The notes below the pieces were generated by a model, which saw only the letters and a program-made list of their open reading frames with translations, was not told the DNA's origin and did not search any database. Below, one piece after another: positions 31,736 to 40,331 of a stretch of DNA of 40,481 nt. The translations under genes and the position numbers were made by a program. Each line of letters begins with the position of its first letter. The stretch's first letter is position 1. The DNA lies in the NCBI GenBank assembly GCA_964407165.1, contig CAYOUJ010000018.1:1-40481 (forward strand). The letters are read 5' to 3'. The DNA comes from CAZPKH01 sp964407165 (GTDB lineage: Bacteria > Bacteroidota > Bacteroidia > Bacteroidales > Muribaculaceae).

Positions 31736-32362
31736 ATGAAACAGGCACTTCTCACATTGCTCACCCTCATCTGCGCTCTCGGCGTCCGCGGCCAGGAAGC
31801 TGTTGACACACAGGCCGTACGGCAGGCTGTGGAGGCCATGATGGCGGAGTATCCCCAAGCGCGGCTGCTCGACATCTACAAGTCGCAGTTTCAGGACCGC
31901 TACGGCCCCGGGCACCTGATAGCCAGCGCCGACGCCGCCCGCGACTACCTCATGCGCGAGATGGCCCAGACCAAGGAGTACCTCGGCCCCGACTACGAGC
32001 TGACGGGCTGGGAGGGCCGCTTCGTGCGCGTAAACTTGCGGCTTGTGGCCGACAGCATCATCCCTGTGGGCACCCTCATGGGCGCGCTGCTGCAGAGTGC
32101 CGAGCAGGTAGTTCCCCCAAGCATCGAGGAATGGACAGAGGAGTGGCACGCCATCGTCGACGTGCTCCGTGAGATGGGCCTCGACACGTCAATCCCCGAC
32201 TTCGACGCCGACTCGGAAGCCATCGAGGGGCGCCTCGCCCAGGGGGTCTACGAGGGCCACCACAGCACGGTCTACGAGCAGGTGTACCGACCGCACTACC
32301 GCATCATCGCCCGCGGCATCTTCGAGCAGCGGCTCCTGCCCCTCATCGAAGACCTCGAGTGA
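31736..32362 (+). CDS. Exported protein of unknown function
   Basis: A 208-residue protein with a signal peptide (MKQALLTLLTLICALGVRG, cut before QEAVD) and no lipobox Cys, so probably periplasmic or secreted. I do not recognise the family. The body is acidic and helical, with RLLDIYKSQFQDRYGPGHLI, a conserved-looking WEGRFVRVNLRLV, and HHSTVYEQVYRPHYRII. The start at 31736 follows a promoter by 8 bases. The downstream gene (yqeY-like) is separated by a repeat spacer. Confidence 0.8.
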   Translation: MKQALLTLLTLICALGVRGQEAVDTQAVRQAVEAMMAEYPQARLLDIYKSQFQDRYGPGHLIASADAARDYLMREMAQTKEYLGPDYELTGWEGRFVRVNLRLVADSIIPVGTLMGALLQSAEQVVPPSIEEWTEEWHAIVDVLREMGLDTSIPDFDADSEAIEGRLAQGVYEGHHSTVYEQVYRPHYRIIARGIFEQRLLPLIEDLE

Positions 32363-32450
32363 GTGATTAGCGATAAGTGATTAGTGATTAGCGATTTTTC
32401 ATCGATAATCATCGACCAACTAAAAACTAAAAACCAAAAACCAAAAACTA
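32362..32450. repeat. AGTGATT and TAAAAAC word arrays
   Basis: AGTGATT/AGCGATT heptads (32362-32395) are followed by CATCGATAATCATCGA and then four TAAAAACC/TAAAAACT units (32420-32450) ending at the next start codon. The first family is the inverse of the CTAATCA units at 30214-30241. Confidence 0.8.
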
Positions 32451-32452
32451 AT

Positions 32453-32902
32453 ATGGATCTTTTCGAAACTATCAGCGCCGACATAAAGAAGGCCATGCTC
32501 GCCCGCGAGAAGGTGCGCCTCGAGGCCCTTCGCGGCATCAAGAAAGAGTTCCTCGAAGCCAAGACCGCCAAGGGCGCCGAGGGCGTGCTCACCGACGCCA
32601 CGGCCGTCAAGATACTTGCCAAGATGGCCAAGCAGCGTCGCGAGACCGCTGAAATCTACGCCCAGCAAAACCGCCCGGAACTCGCCGAGAACGAGCTTGC
32701 CGAGGCCGCAGTCATCGAGGAGTACCTGCCCAAGCAGCTCACCACCGAGGAGCTTGACGCAGAGCTCCGGGCCATCATCGCCGAGGTGGGCGCCACCAGT
32801 CCCAAGGAGATGGGCCGCGTCATGGGAGTCGCCTCCAAGAAGCTCGCCGGCCGCGCCGACGGCAAGGCCATCAGCGCGCGCGTCCGCGAGCTCCTCAGCT
32901 AA
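32453..32902 (+). CDS. YqeY/GatB-tail domain protein
   Basis: A 149-residue helical protein of the YqeY family, similar to the C-terminal tRNA-binding domain of GatB. Marks include KVRLEALRGIKKEFLEA, AAVIEEYLPKQLTTEEL and GATSPKEMGRVMGV. The precise role is unknown; a link to tRNA or amidotransferase function is suspected from homology. The start at 32453 follows a repeat array directly. serS is next, consistent with a translation-related pair. Confidence 0.92.
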   Translation: MDLFETISADIKKAMLAREKVRLEALRGIKKEFLEAKTAKGAEGVLTDATAVKILAKMAKQRRETAEIYAQQNRPELAENELAEAAVIEEYLPKQLTTEELDAELRAIIAEVGATSPKEMGRVMGVASKKLAGRADGKAISARVRELLS

Positions 32903-32904
32903 CC

Positions 32905-32975
32905 CCGAGAAATCCCGAAACCCCGAAATCTCGAAATCTCGAAATCCCGAGATCTCGAAATCCCGAAAAATCTGA
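32905..32975. repeat. CGAAATCC/CGAAATCT word array
   Basis: Seven or more units with 8-9 base spacing fill the yqeY-serS spacer. The words match 27331-27366. Confidence 0.85.
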
Positions 32976-32981
32976 AAACCA

Positions 32982-34253
32982 ATGCTTACACTCCAACAGA
33001 TAAAAGCCGACCCCGAGGACATCATCCGTCGCCTCGCCGTCAAAGGCTATGACGCGCGCGCCGACATCGAGCGCGTGCTGGCGACGGATGCCGACCGCCG
33101 CCGGCTGCAGCTCGACAACGACAACCGCGCGGCGGCGCTCAAGAAGCTCGCCTCTCAGATCGGCGCGGCCATGAAGGCCGGCGACCGCGAGAAGGCGGAG
33201 GCGGTCAAGGCCGAGGTGGCCGCGCTCAAGGCGGAGCAGGCCAAGGTCTCCGACGAGCTTGCAGCCTCGGAGGACACTATCCGCGACATCCTCCTGCAGG
33301 TGCCCAACGTCCCCTGCGCGATGGTGCCGGAGGGCAAGAGCGCCGCTGACAACGTGGTCGAGAAGACCGGCGGCCCCATGCCCGACCTCCCCGAGGACGC
33401 CCTGCCCCACTGGGACCTGGCCAAGAAGTACAACCTCATCAACTTCGATCTGGGCGTGAAGATCACCGGCGCCGGATTCCCCGTCTACGTCGGCAAGGGC
33501 GCCAAGCTCCAGAGGGCGCTCATACAGTTCTTCCTCGACAGCGCCGCCGAGGCCGGCTACACCGAGATACAACCCCCCTACGTGGTCAACGAGGCCTCAG
33601 GCTACGGCACCGGCCAGCTCCCCGACAAGGAGGGGCAGATGTATCACGTCAACCTCGACAACCTCTACCTCATCCCCACCGCCGAGGTGCCCGTCACCAA
33701 CCTCTACCGCGACGTAATACTCACCGACGCCGAGCTGCCCGTCAAGAACTGCGCATACAGCGCCTGCTTCCGCCGCGAGGCAGGCTCCTACGGCAAGGAC
33801 GTGCGCGGCCTTAACCGCCTGCACCAATTCGACAAGGTGGAGATAGTGCGCATCGAGAAGCCGGAGAACTCCTACGCCGCCCTCGAGGAGATGAAAGACC
33901 ACGTGCAGAGCCTGCTCGACCGCCTGGGCCTCCCCTGGCACATACTGCGCCTCTGCGGCGGCGACATGTCGTTCACCTCCGCCATCACCTTCGACTTCGA
34001 GGTATGGTCCGGCGCCCAGAAGCGCTGGCTGGAGGTCAGCTCCGTGAGCAACTTCGAGACCTACCAGGCCAACCGCCTCAAATGCCGCTACCGCACCCCG
34101 GAGAAGAAGACGGCGCTGTGCCACACCCTCAACGGCTCCGCACTGGCGCTGCCGCGCATCATGGCCGCCCTGCTCGAGAACAACCAGACCCCCGAGGGCA
34201 TCCTGGTCCCCGAATGCCTCCACCGCTACACCGGATTCACCATCATCAACTAA
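32982..34253 (+). CDS. serS: Seryl-tRNA synthetase
   Basis: Class II synthetase of 423 residues charging tRNA-Ser (and tRNA-Sec where present). An N-terminal coiled-coil arm (about 25-100, rich in Lys, Glu and Ala) precedes the catalytic core. Motif 2 reads ACFRREAGSYGKDVRGL, with NRLHQFDKVEI following; motif 3 reads ALPRIMAALLENNQ. The length is normal and all motifs are present. Confidence 0.97.
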   Translation: MLTLQQIKADPEDIIRRLAVKGYDARADIERVLATDADRRRLQLDNDNRAAALKKLASQIGAAMKAGDREKAEAVKAEVAALKAEQAKVSDELAASEDTIRDILLQVPNVPCAMVPEGKSAADNVVEKTGGPMPDLPEDALPHWDLAKKYNLINFDLGVKITGAGFPVYVGKGAKLQRALIQFFLDSAAEAGYTEIQPPYVVNEASGYGTGQLPDKEGQMYHVNLDNLYLIPTAEVPVTNLYRDVILTDAELPVKNCAYSACFRREAGSYGKDVRGLNRLHQFDKVEIVRIEKPENSYAALEEMKDHVQSLLDRLGLPWHILRLCGGDMSFTSAITFDFEVWSGAQKRWLEVSSVSNFETYQANRLKCRYRTPEKKTALCHTLNGSALALPRIMAALLENNQTPEGILVPECLHRYTGFTIIN

Positions 34254-34276
34254 CCGCAATCGTTAGTTGTTAAAAC

Positions 34277-34330
34277 TTTAGCCGATTATCCGATTACCCG
34301 ATTAATCGTCTAATCGGATAATCGGCTAAA
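34277..34330. terminator. Perfect 20-bp hairpin of CCGATTA words
   Basis: 34277-34296 and 34311-34330 are exact inverse copies with a 14-base loop, after the serS stop. The arms are built from CCGATTATC/CCGATTACC repeat words of eight-base period. Such a stem should fold strongly in RNA; the T run is short, so termination is likely but unproven. Confidence 0.65.
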
Positions 34331-34367
34331 TACTTATTCACCCCAAGGACCATTTACTCACTGCCCC

Positions 34368-36056
34368 ATGAAAAAAATTCTACTCCTGTGCCTGGGCGCC
34401 ATAGCCGCGCTGGCCGCCAACTCCGAAATACCCAAAGGATACTACTCGAGCCTCAACGGCAAGAGCGACGCCGACCTCAAAGCCGCCGTCCGCGCCGTCA
34501 TCTACCCCCACACGGAGGTGTCGTCGTACTCCGACCTGCCGACATATTTCCGCGTCACCGACGTATACCCCGACTATACCGACTCGAAGGGCAACCTGCG
34601 CTGGTGGGAAATGTACTCAAACATGGTGCTCACCACCCCGCCGGCGCCGCAGAAGTGGTCGTTCTCGGGTCTCAACCGCGAGCACACCTTCCCCAAGAGC
34701 TGGTGGGGAGGACTCACCGACATACCGGCCTACACCGACCTCAACATACTCTACCCCTCGGAGGCCGCGGCCAACAGCGCCAAGAGCAACTACCCGCTGG
34801 GCGAGGTAACCGGCACCCCGTCGTTTGACAACGACGTGAGCAAGGTAGGCTATGCCGCCACGGGCCAGGGCGGCGGCGCCGCGAAGGTCTTCGAGCCGGC
34901 AGACGAATACAAGGGCGACTTCGCCCGCGCCTACTTCTACACCGTCACCTGCTACAGCAACCTGACCTGGACGTCGAAATACATGTACATGCTCCAGCAG
35001 AACGACTACCCGACGCTGCAGCCATGGGCCGTCACCCTCCTGCTCAAGTGGCACCGCGAGGACCCCGTGAGCCAGAAGGAGATAGACCGCAACGATGCCG
35101 TATACTCCTTCCAGAACAACCGCAACCCCTTCGTCGACTTCCCCGACCTGGCCGAGTATATCTGGGGTAACAAGATGGGCACGGTCTTTAACGAGGCCGA
35201 CCAGGGAGGCACCGGCGGCGACCCCAACCTCATCACCCCCGTGCAGGACATGAGCCTCGACTTCGGCGAGGTGGCAGTCGGAAACAAGACCACGGCCAAG
35301 CTTTTCTTCAACGGCGAGAACTGCACCGGCACCTTCACCATCACCATCGCCGGCACCGACAAGGCTTACTTCACCCCCGACACCAAGAGCATCTCCGCAA
35401 CCGTGGTCAACTCGTCGAGCGGCTACTGGCTCACCGTCACCTACGCCCCGACGGCCGTGGGCGAGCACTCCGCGCGCCTGATCATCAGCGACGGCGGCCT
35501 CACCGGCTCCCGCGGCATCTCGCTCATCGGCCAGTGCCTCGAGGTGCCCACGCTGACTGCCCTGACGGCCCTGCCCGCCACCGACATCACTGACGACAGC
35601 TATACCGCCAACTGGGAGATGCCCGCCGACGGCATCGCCGACTACTTCATTGTCACCCGCACACGCTACGTCGGCGGCACTGCCACCGCCGAGGAGCTCG
35701 TAGCCGAGACCAATTCGCTCATAATCGACGACTTCAAGGCCTCCGACAGCGAGTCTTACTCCGTGCAGACCGTCCGCCTGGGCTACCGCTCGCCCGCCTC
35801 CAACGTCATCTTCGTCGAGCATGACGGCATCGAGGGCGTCGCTGTCGACCAACCTCTGGGCGTCAACTGCTGGCCCGGCATCGTGCGCATCACCGTGGGC
35901 GAGCCGCAGACCAACGCCCGCATCTTCGACACCCAGGGTCGTCTCTTCCGTTTGATTCCGGTAATTGAGAACGAGATGGAGCTTAACCTCCCCGCCGGTG
36001 TCTACCTCATCACCACCGACGCCCACCGCACCCCCGTCCGCATCGTCGCCCGCTAA
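34368..36056 (+). CDS. Secreted endonuclease I with C-terminal sorting-like domain
   Basis: A 562-residue exported nuclease. The signal peptide (about 1-19, ending ALAANS) precedes an endonuclease I (EndA/NucM-like) domain of about 250 residues, with FSGLNREHTFPKSWWGG containing the catalytic His and metal-binding residues. Then come an Ig-like or choice-of-anchor domain (about 285-390, DMSLDFGEVAVGNKTTAKLF), a fibronectin-like domain (about 395-490) and a C-terminal stretch ending PAGVYLITTDAHRTPVRIVA, which resembles the type IX secretion sorting domain of Bacteroidetes. It would degrade DNA outside the cell or at the surface. No immunity gene is nearby, so a toxin role is unlikely. Confidence 0.87.
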   Translation: MKKILLLCLGAIAALAANSEIPKGYYSSLNGKSDADLKAAVRAVIYPHTEVSSYSDLPTYFRVTDVYPDYTDSKGNLRWWEMYSNMVLTTPPAPQKWSFSGLNREHTFPKSWWGGLTDIPAYTDLNILYPSEAAANSAKSNYPLGEVTGTPSFDNDVSKVGYAATGQGGGAAKVFEPADEYKGDFARAYFYTVTCYSNLTWTSKYMYMLQQNDYPTLQPWAVTLLLKWHREDPVSQKEIDRNDAVYSFQNNRNPFVDFPDLAEYIWGNKMGTVFNEADQGGTGGDPNLITPVQDMSLDFGEVAVGNKTTAKLFFNGENCTGTFTITIAGTDKAYFTPDTKSISATVVNSSSGYWLTVTYAPTAVGEHSARLIISDGGLTGSRGISLIGQCLEVPTLTALTALPATDITDDSYTANWEMPADGIADYFIVTRTRYVGGTATAEELVAETNSLIIDDFKASDSESYSVQTVRLGYRSPASNVIFVEHDGIEGVAVDQPLGVNCWPGIVRITVGEPQTNARIFDTQGRLFRLIPVIENEMELNLPAGVYLITTDAHRTPVRIVAR

Positions 36057-36065
36057 CCCCCACAC

Positions 36066-36106
36066 AAAACTACGGATTACGCTGATTAAGCGTAATCCGT
36101 AGTTTT
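36066..36106. terminator. Bidirectional terminator
   Basis: 36066-36083 and 36089-36106 are exact 18-bp inverse copies with a 5-base loop, flanked by A and T runs on both sides. It separates the convergent nuclease and glycosyltransferase genes and ends one base before the latter's stop. Confidence 0.92.
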
Positions 36107-36994
36107 TCAGAGGAGGGGGCGGAGAATGCGGGCGGCGCCGCGGAGGCCCAGGCGGCGCCAGCGGTAGGCCATGTGCACGGGCCACCGGCGCGGGGTGCGC
36201 TGCAAAGCCTTGCCAAACAATGTGGCAGCGACGGCAGTGCCGCCCTCGCGGGCACAGTCGGCGGCGAGGATGGCGCGCTTGACCTCGACCCAGACGCGTT
36301 CGCGCTCACCCGGCATCTCAGCAGCCAGGGCATCGAGGGCCGCGTCGAAGCGGTTAGCACTGTGGCTGAACCCGACGCCGGAAATACTTTCGTCCGTAAA
36401 ATTTACATCTACCGTCGGTGCGCCTTGGAGCTTGACCACTCGCGGCTTACCCTTTACCAGCAAGCGCGTGCCCAGGACTATGTCGTCCCAGGCACGTATG
36501 GAGGAGTTCCACCCCCCGACACGCCTTAGCAGCTCCGTGCGGGCACAATAGCGTGCGGTCGACAGTGAGCCGTGCATCAGATTGTGATACAGCAGATCGC
36601 GTGAATGTGACGGCAGCCGGCGGTGGCCGGCCATTATGTCAAAGGTAAGGATATCGGCCTCGGTGAAATCGTGTATGCCGACGTTAATCCGCTCGATATG
36701 TGCGGGTAGCATTATGTCGTCGGAGTCGAAGAAGAGCGTCCAGGGGGTGTGCACGGCCCTCAGACCGGCATTGCGGGCGGCTGCAGCCCCCGGTTCTGTG
36801 CAGGCGAGCACTCTCACATAGTCCTTCCCTGCGGCCCACGCCTCGAGCACGGCGCGGGTGCCGTCGGTCGATGCGTTGTCCACCAGTACCACATCAAAGT
36901 CGCGACACGTCTGCGCGTCGATGCTCCGAAGGGTGCGGCCGACAATGCCGGCGCGGTTATAGACGGGCATGACTATGGAGACGGTTTTGCCCAT
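36107..36994 (-). CDS. Family 2 glycosyltransferase
   Basis: A 295-residue GT-A fold transferase. The start MGKTVSIVMPVYNRAGIVGR, then DVVLVDNASTDGTRAVLE and the metal-binding FFDSDDIMLP are typical of GT2 enzymes. The acceptor side is not conserved enough to name a sugar. It overlaps the mazG stop by one base (TAATG), so translation is coupled. It probably acts on surface polysaccharide. Confidence 0.9.
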   Translation of the reverse strand: MGKTVSIVMPVYNRAGIVGRTLRSIDAQTCRDFDVVLVDNASTDGTRAVLEAWAAGKDYVRVLACTEPGAAAARNAGLRAVHTPWTLFFDSDDIMLPAHIERINVGIHDFTEADILTFDIMAGHRRLPSHSRDLLYHNLMHGSLSTARYCARTELLRRVGGWNSSIRAWDDIVLGTRLLVKGKPRVVKLQGAPTVDVNFTDESISGVGFSHSANRFDAALDALAAEMPGERERVWVEVKRAILAADCAREGGTAVAATLFGKALQRTPRRWPVHMAYRWRRLGLRGAARILRPLL

Positions 36995-37776
36995 TATCCT
37001 AATTTCTTGGCTTCCTGCCAGATGGCCTCCATCTCGTCGAGGCTCATCTCTTTGAGCGAGCGACCCTGGCGCGTGGCCTCGGCCTCGAGATAGTTGAAGC
37101 GACGGATAAACTTGCGGTTGGTACGCTCGAGGGCGTTCTCGGGGTTGATGCCGTAGAGGCGCGCGGCGTTTATTACGCTGAAGAGCACGTCGCCCATCTC
37201 AGCCTCCATCTCGGCGGTGTCGCCGGCACGGGCGGCGTCGGCAAACTCGCCGACCTCCTCCTGCACTTTGTCCCACACCTGCTCGCGACAGTCCCAGTCA
37301 AAGCCCACGTTGGCGGCCTTCTCCTGAATACGGTCAGCCTTTATCATGGCGGGCAGCGCGTCGGGGACACCGGCGAGGACAGTCTTGTTGCCACCCTTCT
37401 CCTTCAGCTTTATCTGCTCCCAGTTGAGCTCGACGTCGTGCGAGTCTTTGACGGACACGTTGCCGAAGACGTGGGGGTGGCGGAAGATGAGCTTCGCGTT
37501 GAGGGCATCTGCCACGTCGGCGATGTCAAACTGCCCCTTCTCCTGCGCTATCTTGCTGTAAAACAGTATGTGCAGGAGCACGTCGCCCAGCTCCTTGCGA
37601 ATGCCGTCGGCATCGTCGTCCATAAGGGCCGAGCACAGCTCGTAGGTCTCCTCTATGGTGTTTGGCCGGAGGCTCTCGTTGGTCTGCTTGGCGTCCCAGG
37701 GGCACTTGACACGGAGTATGTCGAGGGTGTCGATGACGCGTCCGAGGGCCTGCATCTTCTCTTCTTTGCTATGCAT
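36994..37776 (-). CDS. mazG: MazG nucleoside triphosphate pyrophosphohydrolase
   Basis: A 260-residue all-alpha NTP pyrophosphatase cleaving (d)NTPs to monophosphate and diphosphate, thought to clear damaged nucleotides. Two MazG domains are present: EETYELCSALMDDDADGIRK with KELGDVLLH (about 40-70), and EEVGEFADAARAGD with AEMGDVLFS, giving the ExxE...ExxD metal sites. I place the start at 37776 (MHSKEEKMQAL), since upstream codons run into the promoter region. It is co-transcribed with the glycosyltransferase. Confidence 0.94.
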   Translation of the reverse strand: MHSKEEKMQALGRVIDTLDILRVKCPWDAKQTNESLRPNTIEETYELCSALMDDDADGIRKELGDVLLHILFYSKIAQEKGQFDIADVADALNAKLIFRHPHVFGNVSVKDSHDVELNWEQIKLKEKGGNKTVLAGVPDALPAMIKADRIQEKAANVGFDWDCREQVWDKVQEEVGEFADAARAGDTAEMEAEMGDVLFSVINAARLYGINPENALERTNRKFIRRFNYLEAEATRQGRSLKEMSLDEMEAIWQEAKKLG

Positions 37777-37802
37777 AGTATATAATAATGTGTTTGTGCC
37801 TG

Positions 37803-37833
37803 CAAAGTTACAAATTTCGCGAATAACCACAAG
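37803..37833 (-). promoter_or_regulatory. Promoter of mazG
   Basis: Minus strand TAACTTTG (37810-37803) with CTTG (37833-37830) 19 bases upstream; the start codon is 26 bases beyond the box. Confidence 0.6.
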
Positions 37834-37875
37834 AGCACGGAAACGCGAATTTTAGCTGTGAAAGAATGTGAAAAG

Positions 37876-37908
37876 TTTGGCGCGTATGAAAAATAATTTG
37901 TAACTTGG
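37876..37908 (+). promoter_or_regulatory. Promoter of pepD
   Basis: TTTG (37876-37879), 21 bases, TAACTTGG (37901-37908), one mismatch to the -7 consensus. The leader would be about 85 bases. Confidence 0.5.
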
Positions 37909-37999
37909 GTGCAATTTTGGGACGTCATACACGCATTTTTGCGCATAGCCCCACAATAAATATCTACGTATCAATTATTTACCCCTAATACAAACCATA

Positions 38000-39460
38000 A
38001 TGGAAATCAAAAATCTTGAGCCCAAGGCGGTCTTCGCCATCTTCGACGAGATCACCAAGATTCCCCGCCCCTCAAAGAAAGAGGAGAAAATCCGCAAGTT
38101 CATCGTTGACTTCGCCAAGGCACACAATCTGGAAGTAGTCACCGACCCCATAGGCAATGTTGTCATCCGCAAGCCCGCCACCCCGGGCCACGAGGACGCC
38201 CCCACCATCATTCTCCAGGGCCACATGGACATGGTCTGCGAGTCAAACATCAAGGGATTCGACTTCGAGAACTCCCCCATCCCCGCCGTGGTCGACGGCG
38301 AGTGGGTGCGCACCGAAGGCACCACCCTCGGCGCTGACAACGGCATCGGCGTGGCCGCCTCCCTGGCCATCCTCACCGACGACACCCTGGAGCACGGCCC
38401 GCTGGAAGCCCTCTTCACCATGGACGAGGAGACGGGCATGACCGGCGCCAACAACCTCGCCGAGGGGATGCTCACCGGCTCAATACTGGTCAACCTCGAC
38501 TCCGAGGATGACGCCGAGATCTTCGTCGGCTGCGCCGGCGGCGTCGACACCCAGGCTTTCTTCAGCTACAACCGCTCGGTGGCCCCCAAGGACTTCCTCT
38601 ACTTCAAAATCGACGTCAGCGGCGCACAGGGCGGACACTCAGGCGGCGACATACACCTCGGACGCCTCAACGCCAACAAGTGCGTGGCCCGCTTCCTCTT
38701 CAACCTCACCCGCCGCCACGAGGTGAGCGTGGCCGAGATAGACGGCGGCAACCTGCGCAACGCCATCCCGCGCGCCGCCCACGCCATCTTCGGCGTACAC
38801 ACCTCCAAGAAGGAGGAGGTGCGCGTCATGGCCAACCAGTACATCGCCGAGATCAAGGCGGAGTACGCCGACCTCGAGCCCTCCCTCGAGATTACCCTCG
38901 AGAGCGTCGAGACCCCCGACTTCACCATCGACTCGCAGACGTCGCTCAACCTCATCCGCGCCCTCTACTGCGCACCTCATGGAGTAGTGTCCATGAGCCG
39001 CGTGATGCCGGGCCTGGTGGAGACCTCCACCAACCTCGCCTCCGTAAAGATGGCCCCGGACAACAAGATAGTGGTCACCACCAGCCAGCGCAGCTCCGTC
39101 GACTCGCGCAAGTGGGACATCGCCAACCAGGTAGAGGCCCTTTTCGAGCTGGCCGGCGCCGAGGTGAAGCACGGCGAAGGCTACCCCGGCTGGCAGCCCA
39201 ACCTCGACAGCCCCATCATGAAGATTGCCTCCGACGCCTACGAGGAGCTCTTCGGCATCAAGCCCGCCATAAAGGCCATCCATGCCGGATTGGAGTGCGG
39301 CCTCTTCCTGACCAAGTATCCCCACCTCGACATGGTGTCCTTCGGCCCCACCCTGCGCGACGTACACTCCCCCAGCGAGCGCATGCACATCCCCGCCGTC
39401 GACCGCTTCTACAAGCAGCTGCGCCTGGTCATCGAGAAGGTGGCAAAAACCAAAAAATAG
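38000..39460 (+). CDS. pepD: Aminoacyl-histidine dipeptidase (PepD)
   Basis: An M20C zinc dipeptidase of 486 residues that cleaves Xaa-His and related dipeptides in the cytosol. Metal ligands and catalytic residues are visible: LQGHMDMVCES, TTLGADNGIGVA, TMDEETGMTGA, NLDSEDDAEIF and a C-terminal HAGLECGLF; AQGGHSGGDIHLGR is the dimerisation-domain signature. Length and motifs are complete. Confidence 0.96.
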   Translation: MEIKNLEPKAVFAIFDEITKIPRPSKKEEKIRKFIVDFAKAHNLEVVTDPIGNVVIRKPATPGHEDAPTIILQGHMDMVCESNIKGFDFENSPIPAVVDGEWVRTEGTTLGADNGIGVAASLAILTDDTLEHGPLEALFTMDEETGMTGANNLAEGMLTGSILVNLDSEDDAEIFVGCAGGVDTQAFFSYNRSVAPKDFLYFKIDVSGAQGGHSGGDIHLGRLNANKCVARFLFNLTRRHEVSVAEIDGGNLRNAIPRAAHAIFGVHTSKKEEVRVMANQYIAEIKAEYADLEPSLEITLESVETPDFTIDSQTSLNLIRALYCAPHGVVSMSRVMPGLVETSTNLASVKMAPDNKIVVTTSQRSSVDSRKWDIANQVEALFELAGAEVKHGEGYPGWQPNLDSPIMKIASDAYEELFGIKPAIKAIHAGLECGLFLTKYPHLDMVSFGPTLRDVHSPSERMHIPAVDRFYKQLRLVIEKVAKTKK

Positions 39461-39461
39461 T

Positions 39462-39545
39462 TTTTAGTTTTTAGTTTTTAGCCAACAGATTTTTTAGTAA
39501 ATTGTCAAAGATGCATTTCACTAAAAACTAAAAACTTAAAACTGC
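39462..39545. repeat. TAAAAAC word array with inverted halves
   Basis: TAGTTTT units (39462-39480) face TAAAAAC units (39523-39545) across a middle that shares GCATTTCACTAAAAAC with the spacer at 25572-25665. The array lies between pepD and the muramidase gene. Confidence 0.8.
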
Positions 39546-39550
39546 GAAGC

Positions 39551-40306
39551 ATGAAAAAAGCGGCAATGCTGCTTTCGGGGCTCCTGGCCATCATCTGGTC
39601 GTGCGGCTCGCAGGCGAAGCCTCGCCCCGCCGCCAACAACCCCCAGGCCGCCGAAAGCACACATACCTCCACCGGCGAGGAGAAGGAAGAAGCCTCCTCC
39701 GAGCCGCGCCCGGGCGAAATCAGCCGCCTCACGGAGCAAGACTACCGTGAGGTGGCCGAGCGCCTTGGCGTGGAGGTAGCCGCCATCAAGGCCGTGGTCG
39801 ACATCGAGGCCGGGCGCCAGCACGAGGGATTCTCCGCTCCCGGGATGCCGTTGATCAACTTCGACCTCACCATGTTTCGGCGCTTCGCCGGCAAGAAGGG
39901 CATCAACCTAGCCAAGTACCAGCGCACCCACGCCGTGGTCTTCTCGCGGCCAAACGCCCGCAAATACGGCTCGCAGCAGGCCGCGCAGCACGCGCGCCTA
40001 AAGGCCGCCCGCACCATCGACAACACCACTGCCATCGAGGGCACGTTCTGGGGAATGTTCCAGATCGGCGGCTTCAACTGGAAGAAGTGCGGCTGCCGTG
40101 ACATCAACGACTTCGTCGACAGGATGAGCCGCAGCGAGCGCGACCAGCTCGACCTCTTCGCCAACTTCATCGAGAGCTCAGGGCTGCTCAAATACCTACG
40201 CGCCAAAAACTGGTCGGCGTTTGCCAAGGGTTACAACGGCCCCTCCTACGCCTCCCGAGGCTACCACACCCGCCTGGCCCAGGCCTACGCCCGCCACAAG
40301 CGCTAA
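39551..40306 (+). CDS. Muramidase-domain lipoprotein
   Basis: A 251-residue predicted lipoprotein. The signal peptide ends IIWSCGS (Cys18). A polar Ser-, Glu- and Pro-rich linker (about 22-58) leads to a domain resembling the N-acetylmuramidase family (PF11860, also found in phage endolysins): AIKAVVDIEAGRQHEGF with the likely catalytic Glu, MPLINFDLTMFRRF, TFWGMFQIGGFNWKKCG and AFAKGYNGPSY. It would cut the glycan strands of peptidoglycan from the membrane side. No holin or phage gene is near, so a housekeeping wall-remodelling role is more likely than lysis. Confidence 0.8.
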   Translation: MKKAAMLLSGLLAIIWSCGSQAKPRPAANNPQAAESTHTSTGEEKEEASSEPRPGEISRLTEQDYREVAERLGVEVAAIKAVVDIEAGRQHEGFSAPGMPLINFDLTMFRRFAGKKGINLAKYQRTHAVVFSRPNARKYGSQQAAQHARLKAARTIDNTTAIEGTFWGMFQIGGFNWKKCGCRDINDFVDRMSRSERDQLDLFANFIESSGLLKYLRAKNWSAFAKGYNGPSYASRGYHTRLAQAYARHKR

Positions 40307-40331
40307 AATCCGGTTCGGCACCCGCAGTCTT

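Noticed and set aside
31654..31875. Longer start for the M28 peptidase
   Set aside because: The extension crosses both divergent promoters and the start of the neighbouring gene, and would put the signal peptide inside the protein.
34368..36056. Secreted DNase toxin with immunity gene
   Set aside because: No small immunity-like gene is adjacent and the domain layout is that of an extracellular nutrient nuclease.
34617..36185. 522-codon ORF on the minus strand
   Set aside because: Antisense to the endonuclease gene and extending through its terminator; no recognisable protein features.
39551..40306. Phage endolysin or prophage remnant
   Set aside because: The muramidase has a lipoprotein signal and no holin, tail or integrase gene is near.
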